Shown here: piece by piece, positions 59,730 to 64,000 of the stretch | Position numbering within the stretch: the stretch's first letter is position 1 | Layout of the letters: the number at the start of each line of letters is the position of its first letter | From: AC-32 sp963715575 | Lineage (GTDB): Bacteria > Actinomycetota > Thermoleophilia > Gaiellales > Gaiellaceae | NCBI GenBank assembly: GCA_963715575.1 | Contig: OY970250.1 | Coordinates: 1,426,001-1,490,000, forward strand | DNA length: 64,000 bases | Direction: 5' to 3' | Translations under genes and position numbers: made by a program | Notes under the pieces: generated by a model | What the model saw: only the letters and a program-made list of their open reading frames with translations | Database searches by the model: none | What the model was told of the DNA's origin: nothing

Positions 59730-61650
59730 GCTCGATCTCCTCCAGTGTCTCGGGGTTCTCCAGGGACGAAAGGTCGCCGGGATCTGCCCCGAGCGCCTTC
59801 GCACGAACCGCGCGCCTGACGATCTTCGCGCTGCGTGTCTTCGGCAGCGCGGAGACGAACAGCACGCGCTCCGGGGCGAACGCCTTGCCGAGCGCGTCGG
59901 ACGCGAGCCCGCGCAGCTCGGCCGCGAGCTCGTCGCTCGGCTCGGCGCCGGGGACGAGCGCACAGAAGACCCACGCCACCTCGCCCTTCACCTCGTGCGG
60001 CACGCCGACAGCCGCCGCCTCGGCCACCGACGGGTGCGCGACCACGGCCGACTCCAGCTCGGCAGGCCCGAGCCGCTTGCCTGCGATGTTGAGCGTGTCG
60101 TCGGAGCGACCGTGCAGGAACCAGTAGCCGTCCTCGTCGACCGAGGCCCAGTCGCCGTGCACCCAGATCCCGGGTAGCCGCCGCCAATAGGTGTCCAGGT
60201 AACGCTCGGGGTCGCGCCAGAAGCCGCGTGTCATCCCGGGGAACGGGCGACGGCAGACGAGCTCGCCGACCTCGCCGCGCACCGAGCGGCCTTCGGCGTC
60301 GACGACGTCCATCGCCATCCCGAGTGCCGGGCCGCCCAGCGAGCACGACTTGATCGGCGCGGCGGGGGTGGGCGAGAGGAAGCAGGCCCCGACCTCGGTG
60401 CCGCCGGAGCAGTTGATGATCGGGCAGCGGCCGCCGCCGACATGCTCATGAAGCCAGCGGTAGGGCTCCGGGTTCCACGGCTCGCCCGTCGTGACGAGCA
60501 CGCGCAGCGACGAGAGGTCGTGGCGCTCGACCAGCTCGGCGCCGTGGGGGATCAGCGCGCGCACCAACGTCGGCGAGAGCCCGAGGATCGAGACGCGCTC
60601 GGAGTCGACGAGCCCCCAGAGCCGGTCGGCGGCAGGCCAGTCGGGCGCGCCCTCGGCGAAGACGATCGTGCAGCCGAGCGCCATCCCGCCGACCACCTCC
60701 CACGGGCCCATGATCCAGCCCATGTCCGTGACGAAGTGGATCACGTCGCCGGGCCGCGCGTCAGCCTGGTAGGCGACCTCGCGCGTGATCGAGACGAGAA
60801 AGCCGCCCTGCACGTGGAGCACGCCCTTCGGTGGGCCGGTCGTGCCCGAGGTGTAGGTAAGCAGGTACGGATGCTCGGAGTCGACCTCGAGCGGCTCGAG
60901 CTCACCGGGGGATTCCGCGACCGCCGCGTCCCAGAAGACGTCGCGGCCTTCCTGCATCGGCACCTCGCCGCCGAGCCGCCGCCAGACGAGGACGTGCTCG
61001 ACCGACGGCGACTCCTCGAGCGCCTCGTCGACGAGCGCCTTCATCGGCACCTCGCGGCCGCGGCGCAGCGAGCCGTCGGCGGTCACGATCACCTTCGCCT
61101 CCGAATGTTGGAGCCGCTGGGCGATCGCGGGCGCGGCGAAGCCGGAGAAGACCGGCAGCTGGACCGCCCCCAGGTGGGCGCACGCGTGGGAGGCGATCGC
61201 CACCTCCGGTGACATCGGCAGGAAGATCGCCACGCGGTCGCCGGGCTCGACGCCGAGCCGGGCGAGCGCCTCGGCCAGCCGTGTGACCTCGTCCGACAGC
61301 TCCCGGTACGAGAGTGACCGTCGTTGTCCGTCCTCGCTCTGCCAGACCGCGCCAGCCTCGTCGGCCCGCTCGCCGCGGGCCCAGCGGTGGACGCAGTTCC
61401 AGGCGAGGTTGAGCTTCCCACCGACGAACCAGGTCGCCCATTCCGGCCCACGCGACTCGTCGACCACCGCATCCCAGGGCCGCGAGAACTCGAGCCCCAG
61501 GTCCTCGATCGCCGCCGGCCAGAAGCGCTCGGGCTCCCCGGCCGAGAAGCGCACGAGCGCGGCGTAGTCGTCGAAGCCGAGCTTGCGCGCGAGCCGCATC
61601 GCGTTTGTGCGCTCTCGCGCGGCCTCCTCTGGACGCCAGACCACTTCCAT
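59713..61650 (-). CDS. AMP-dependent acyl-CoA synthetase (acetyl-CoA synthetase-like)
   Basis: A 645-residue adenylate-forming enzyme. Motifs are LTYTSGTTGPPKGVLHV, NCSGGTEVGACFL, GRSDDTLNIAGKRLGP and PKTRSAKIVRR, whose Ser-Ala-Lys differs from the SGK of true Acs. The binding-pocket region also differs from the Acs at 44386. It probably activates another short carboxylic acid. ATG 61650 is followed immediately upstream by a 19-bp palindrome, and a TetR-regulated MFS gene is divergent, so they may share regulation. Confidence 0.87.
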   Translation of the reverse strand: MEVVWRPEEAARERTNAMRLARKLGFDDYAALVRFSAGEPERFWPAAIEDLGLEFSRPWDAVVDESRGPEWATWFVGGKLNLAWNCVHRWARGERADEAGAVWQSEDGQRRSLSYRELSDEVTRLAEALARLGVEPGDRVAIFLPMSPEVAIASHACAHLGAVQLPVFSGFAAPAIAQRLQHSEAKVIVTADGSLRRGREVPMKALVDEALEESPSVEHVLVWRRLGGEVPMQEGRDVFWDAAVAESPGELEPLEVDSEHPYLLTYTSGTTGPPKGVLHVQGGFLVSITREVAYQADARPGDVIHFVTDMGWIMGPWEVVGGMALGCTIVFAEGAPDWPAADRLWGLVDSERVSILGLSPTLVRALIPHGAELVERHDLSSLRVLVTTGEPWNPEPYRWLHEHVGGGRCPIINCSGGTEVGACFLSPTPAAPIKSCSLGGPALGMAMDVVDAEGRSVRGEVGELVCRRPFPGMTRGFWRDPERYLDTYWRRLPGIWVHGDWASVDEDGYWFLHGRSDDTLNIAGKRLGPAELESAVVAHPSVAEAAAVGVPHEVKGEVAWVFCALVPGAEPSDELAAELRGLASDALGKAFAPERVLFVSALPKTRSAKIVRRAVRAKALGADPGDLSSLENPETLEEIEHAAAS

Positions 61651-61652
61651 GA

Positions 61653-61671
61653 CGTCAAGCGTAACTTGACG
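61653..61671. promoter_or_regulatory. 19-bp perfect inverted repeat before the acyl-CoA synthetase
   Basis: CGTCAAG-CGTAA-CTTGACG is a perfect 7-5-7 palindrome 3 bp from the synthetase start codon. The right arm also contains TTGACG, which could be the -35 box of the rightward MFS promoter (TAACCT at 61690-61695 as a weak -10, 18-bp spacing). As a perfect dyad it looks like a repressor site. Confidence 0.6.
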
Positions 61672-61678
61672 GTTTTGG

Positions 61679-61708
61679 CTAGTGCTCGCTAACCTAGTGC
61701 AGGCTAAC
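61679..61708. promoter_or_regulatory. Tandem 15-bp repeats, probable TetR operator
   Basis: CTAGTGCTCGCTAAC (61679-61693) is followed with no gap by CTAGTGCAGGCTAAC (61694-61708), identical at 13 of 15 positions. Each unit has partial dyad symmetry (TAGTG...GCTA). They lie in the 79-bp spacer between the divergent synthetase and MFS genes and would cover the MFS -10 region. The TetR gene that follows the MFS gene is the obvious candidate for binding. Confidence 0.65.
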
Positions 61709-61729
61709 TTTCGACCAGCAGGAGGGAAC

Positions 61730-63169
61730 GTGCGCTCGAAGATCTTCGCGGAGGAGAACCGCAGGTGGTGGACGCTCGGGGCGCTCTGCTTCGCCCTGTT
61801 CATGATCATGCTCGACAACACGGTCGTGAACGTCGCCCTGCCGGCGATCAGGGCCGACCTCGGGATCAGCGTCTCCGAGCTCGAGTGGACGGTGGCGGCC
61901 TATGCGCTGACCTTCGCGTCGCTGCTGCTGACCGGCGGGAAGCTGGGCGACCTGGTCGGCCGGCGCCGGATCTTCATCATCGGCCTGACCGTCTTCACGC
62001 TCTCCTCGCTCGCCTGCGGCCTCTCCTCGAGCGCGCCGCAACTGATCTCGGCCCGCGCCGTCCAGGGCATCGGCGCCGCCCTGATGATGCCGGCGACGCT
62101 CTCGATCATCTCGGCGACCTTCCACGCCCGCGAGCGCGGGATGGCGATCGGGATCTGGGCCGGCGTCTCCGCGCTGGCGCTCGCGATCGGGCCGCTGCTC
62201 GGCGGGATCATCACCGAGCACATCTCCTGGAACTGGATCTTCTACGTGAACGTCCCGATCGGCGTGCTCGCCGTGATCGCCGCGATCGTGGTCGTGCCCG
62301 AGTCCAAGGACACCTCGCGCGAGCAGCGGCTCGACCTGCCCGGCCTGCTCACCTCGGGGATCGGGCTGCTTGCGCTCGTCTATGCGCTGATCGAGGGGCA
62401 TCAGTACGGCTGGACGTCAGCCCGCATCATCGGCCTCTTCGTGGTCGCCGCGGTGGCGCTCGTCGCGTTCGTGCTGCTGGAGACGCACCAGCGGCTTCCG
62501 ATGCTCGACCTGACGCTCTTCCGCAACGGCACCTTCCTGGGCGCGAACATCGTCGCGATCCTGGTGACGCTCGCGATGTTCGGGATCTTCGTCTTCTTCC
62601 CGATCTACATGCAGACCTTCCGCGGCTGGTCGCCGATCCAGGCGGGTGCGGCGCTGCTGCCCTGGACGTTGATGATCGTCGTCTTCGCGCCGATCGCCGG
62701 CAAGCTCTCCGACCGCGTGGGCTCGCGCTGGTTGATGGCCGGCGGGATGACCGTCGTCGCCGCCTGCTGCCTGCTGCTCTCGACGGTGACGCTTCACTCG
62801 ACCTTCTGGAACATGCTGCCGGCGTTCCTGCTCGGCGGGCTCGGGATGTCGTTCGTGATGACGCCGATGTCGGCCGCCGCGATGGGCGCGGCCCCGGTCG
62901 CCAAGGCAGGCGTGGCCTCGGGCGTGCTCAACACGTTCCGCCAGGTGGGCGTTGCGCTCGGGATCGCGATCACCGGCGCGATCGTGGCGAACCGCGCCGC
63001 GTCGGCCGCAGCCGGTGGGGCGAGCCCGCCGGAGGCGTTCGTGCACGGGCTCACCTTCGCGATGCGCGTCAGTGCAGCGATCTGCTTCGGCGCTGCGATC
63101 GTCGCCGCCACGCTCGTGCGCCGGTACCGCCACGCCGAGGCGAGCCAGCCGCTCGAGGCAGCTGCATGA
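61730..63169 (+). CDS. MFS drug/metabolite exporter (DHA2, EmrB/QacA type)
   Basis: A 479-residue major facilitator with 14 predicted helices. It has LDNTVVNVALPAI (motif D1 of DHA2), GKLGDLVGRRRIF (motif A), and the motif C region in GPLLGGIITEHISWNWIFYVN. It should export drugs or metabolites against protons. GTG 61730 has GGAGGGA 3 bases upstream. Its stop overlaps the TetR gene start (ATGA). Tandem operator-like repeats lie just upstream. Confidence 0.93.
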   Translation: MRSKIFAEENRRWWTLGALCFALFMIMLDNTVVNVALPAIRADLGISVSELEWTVAAYALTFASLLLTGGKLGDLVGRRRIFIIGLTVFTLSSLACGLSSSAPQLISARAVQGIGAALMMPATLSIISATFHARERGMAIGIWAGVSALALAIGPLLGGIITEHISWNWIFYVNVPIGVLAVIAAIVVVPESKDTSREQRLDLPGLLTSGIGLLALVYALIEGHQYGWTSARIIGLFVVAAVALVAFVLLETHQRLPMLDLTLFRNGTFLGANIVAILVTLAMFGIFVFFPIYMQTFRGWSPIQAGAALLPWTLMIVVFAPIAGKLSDRVGSRWLMAGGMTVVAACCLLLSTVTLHSTFWNMLPAFLLGGLGMSFVMTPMSAAAMGAAPVAKAGVASGVLNTFRQVGVALGIAITGAIVANRAASAAAGGASPPEAFVHGLTFAMRVSAAICFGAAIVAATLVRRYRHAEASQPLEAAA

Positions 63170-63762
63170 GCTCCCGCCTGTCCGGACCCGAGAGGCGCCA
63201 GGCGGTCGTCGAGACAGCCTGCCGCATCTTCGCGAAGAGCAGCTACCGCGGCTCGACCACCGCGCAGATCGCGCGGGAGACCGGCGTCACCGAGCCGGTG
63301 CTCTACCGGCACTTCGCCTCCAAGCGCGAGCTCTACCTCGCCTGCCTGGATGCGGTCTGGGAGCGCGTCCGCGTTCTCTGGGAAACGGCCCTCGAGCGGG
63401 AGGATGACCCGTCGAACTGGCTGCGGGCAATCGGCAAGGCCTATCTCGAGGAGCGCGGCGCGGCCCGGATCGTGCTCGTCGACCTCTGGATCCAGTCGCT
63501 GACCGAGGCTGCCGACGATCCCGAGATCCGCCGCGCGCTGCGCGCGCAGCTGCGCGAGGTGCACAACTTCGTCGCCGACGTGATCCGCCGGTCCCAGGCC
63601 GAAGGCGGCATCGTGGCCGATCGCGACCCGGACGCCGAGGCGTGGATCTTCATCTCGCTCGGCCTGCTGTCGACGATCGACCGCCGGCTGGGCAACCTGG
63701 TGGGCGACGAGTTCGATCGGATCGTCGACAGCCGGCGCACGTGGATGACCGGTACGCCCTAG
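63166..63762 (+). CDS. TetR-family transcriptional regulator
   Basis: A 198-residue repressor. The N-terminal helix-turn-helix is visible as AVVETACRIFAKSSYRG, TTAQIARETGVTEPVLYRHF and ASKRELYLACLD. The C-terminal ligand/dimer domain is helical. The ATGA overlap with the MFS gene indicates one transcript, and autoregulation through the tandem repeats at 61679-61708 is likely. A ligand cannot be predicted. Confidence 0.92.
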   Translation: MSSRLSGPERRQAVVETACRIFAKSSYRGSTTAQIARETGVTEPVLYRHFASKRELYLACLDAVWERVRVLWETALEREDDPSNWLRAIGKAYLEERGAARIVLVDLWIQSLTEAADDPEIRRALRAQLREVHNFVADVIRRSQAEGGIVADRDPDAEAWIFISLGLLSTIDRRLGNLVGDEFDRIVDSRRTWMTGTP

Positions 63763-63899
63763 GCGTCTAACGACGAATCGCCGCCGGAGGCCGGCTTTGC
63801 CGGCCGGGAGGCTCACGACGACAGAAACCAGCGGCTTCCGTGCCAACGGCCGGCATGGCGAGCGCTCGAGATCCGCAACGTCTCGGAAGGAGGGGGCAT

Positions 63900-63923
63900 C
63901 TGGGGGAACCAGGGGTTCCCCAG
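63900..63923 (+). repeat. Hairpin in the 3' spacer after the TetR gene
   Basis: CTGGGGGAACC and GGTTCCCCAG form a stem with one bulged G. A second palindrome, GGCCGGC-TTT-GCCGGCC, lies at 63789-63805. The 63763-64000 spacer holds no convincing gene in the window. These hairpins precede the terminator at 63933. Confidence 0.5.
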
Positions 63924-63932
63924 ACCAAAAAG

Positions 63933-63970
63933 AAAGCCCCCGGCTGCGGCTCCGGGGGCTTTTGGTTTTT
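63933..63970 (+). terminator. Strong intrinsic terminator
   Basis: AAAGCCCCCGG and CCGGGGGCTTT form an 11-bp stem with an eight-base loop, with TGGTTTTT following on the plus strand and AAAAAG before it. It is likely bidirectional and closes the MFS-tetR unit, 170 bp after the tetR stop. Confidence 0.88.
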
Positions 63971-64000
63971 GCGCTTATGCGAGAGGCGACGGCCCGAAGG

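Noticed and set aside
1..64000. Transposons, prophage or genomic-island boundaries
   Set aside because: No transposase, integrase, tRNA-end repeat or composition break was seen; gene density and codon bias are uniform.

Overview
The window is very GC-rich DNA with tightly packed genes, many ATGA, GTGA or TAGTG stop/start overlaps and strong G/C at third codon positions. A qcrCAB menaquinol-type bc complex, RsrA-like zinc anti-sigma factors, a caa3 oxidase with fused subunits and DUF1501/DUF1800 proteins together suggest an aerobic actinobacterium, perhaps of the Thermoleophilia (Gaiellales/Solirubrobacterales) type. That placement is inference. I see no tRNA or rRNA genes, insertion sequences, phage genes or CRISPR arrays. 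It reads as ordinary chromosome.

Layout. 1-3.4 kb: the 3' part of a PhzF-like gene, then a leftward TPP-riboswitch-controlled unit (NCS1 permease, PfkB kinase, BNR protein). 3.4-12 kb: a respiratory block with CtaG, CtaC fused to cytochrome c, a subunit I/III fusion, QcrC, QcrA and QcrB plus two unknown small proteins. 12-13.4 kb: a LysE exporter and an S51 peptidase. 13.3-25.1 kb: a leftward run comprising a three-subunit membrane formate dehydrogenase whose catalytic subunit is read through an in-frame UGA (selenocysteine, with a clear bacterial SECIS hairpin), a large FAD/Fe-S oxidase, an enolase-superfamily enzyme, a pyruvate-oxidase-like enzyme and a frameshifted nitrilase. 25.1-29.2 kb: cupredoxin, DUF1501, DUF1800, DUF1385 and a 25-residue membrane peptide. 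29.2-38 kb: an HtrA protease behind an array of about 11-bp repeats, a flavin disulfide reductase, two ECF sigma/anti-sigma pairs, a proline-rich surface protein, a GCS2 ligase, a metal-binding HMA protein and an HTH-LytR_C protein. 38-43.2 kb: a PaoABC-like molybdenum hydroxylase with a MobA-like cofactor enzyme and an amidohydrolase. 43.2-51.4 kb: M24 peptidase, acetyl-CoA synthetase, M16 peptidase, thioesterase, SIS protein, epimerase and class V aminotransferase. 51.5-56.2 kb: a MacB-type ABC exporter and a Mug glycosylase. 56.4-64 kb: NadE, a lipoprotein hydrolase, SDR, acyl-CoA synthetase, and an MFS exporter with its TetR regulator behind tandem operator-like repeats.

How it fits together. 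Menaquinol would be oxidised by QcrCAB and electrons passed through three haem c groups (two in QcrC, one in CtaC) to the caa3 oxidase. Formate dehydrogenase could feed the quinone pool through its NrfD subunit. The pyruvate-oxidase-like enzyme and acetyl-CoA synthetase could form an acetate loop. The strongest single observations are the selenocysteine formate dehydrogenase with its SECIS, the TPP riboswitch unit, the tandem repeats at the MFS/synthetase intergenic region and the repeat array before htrA.
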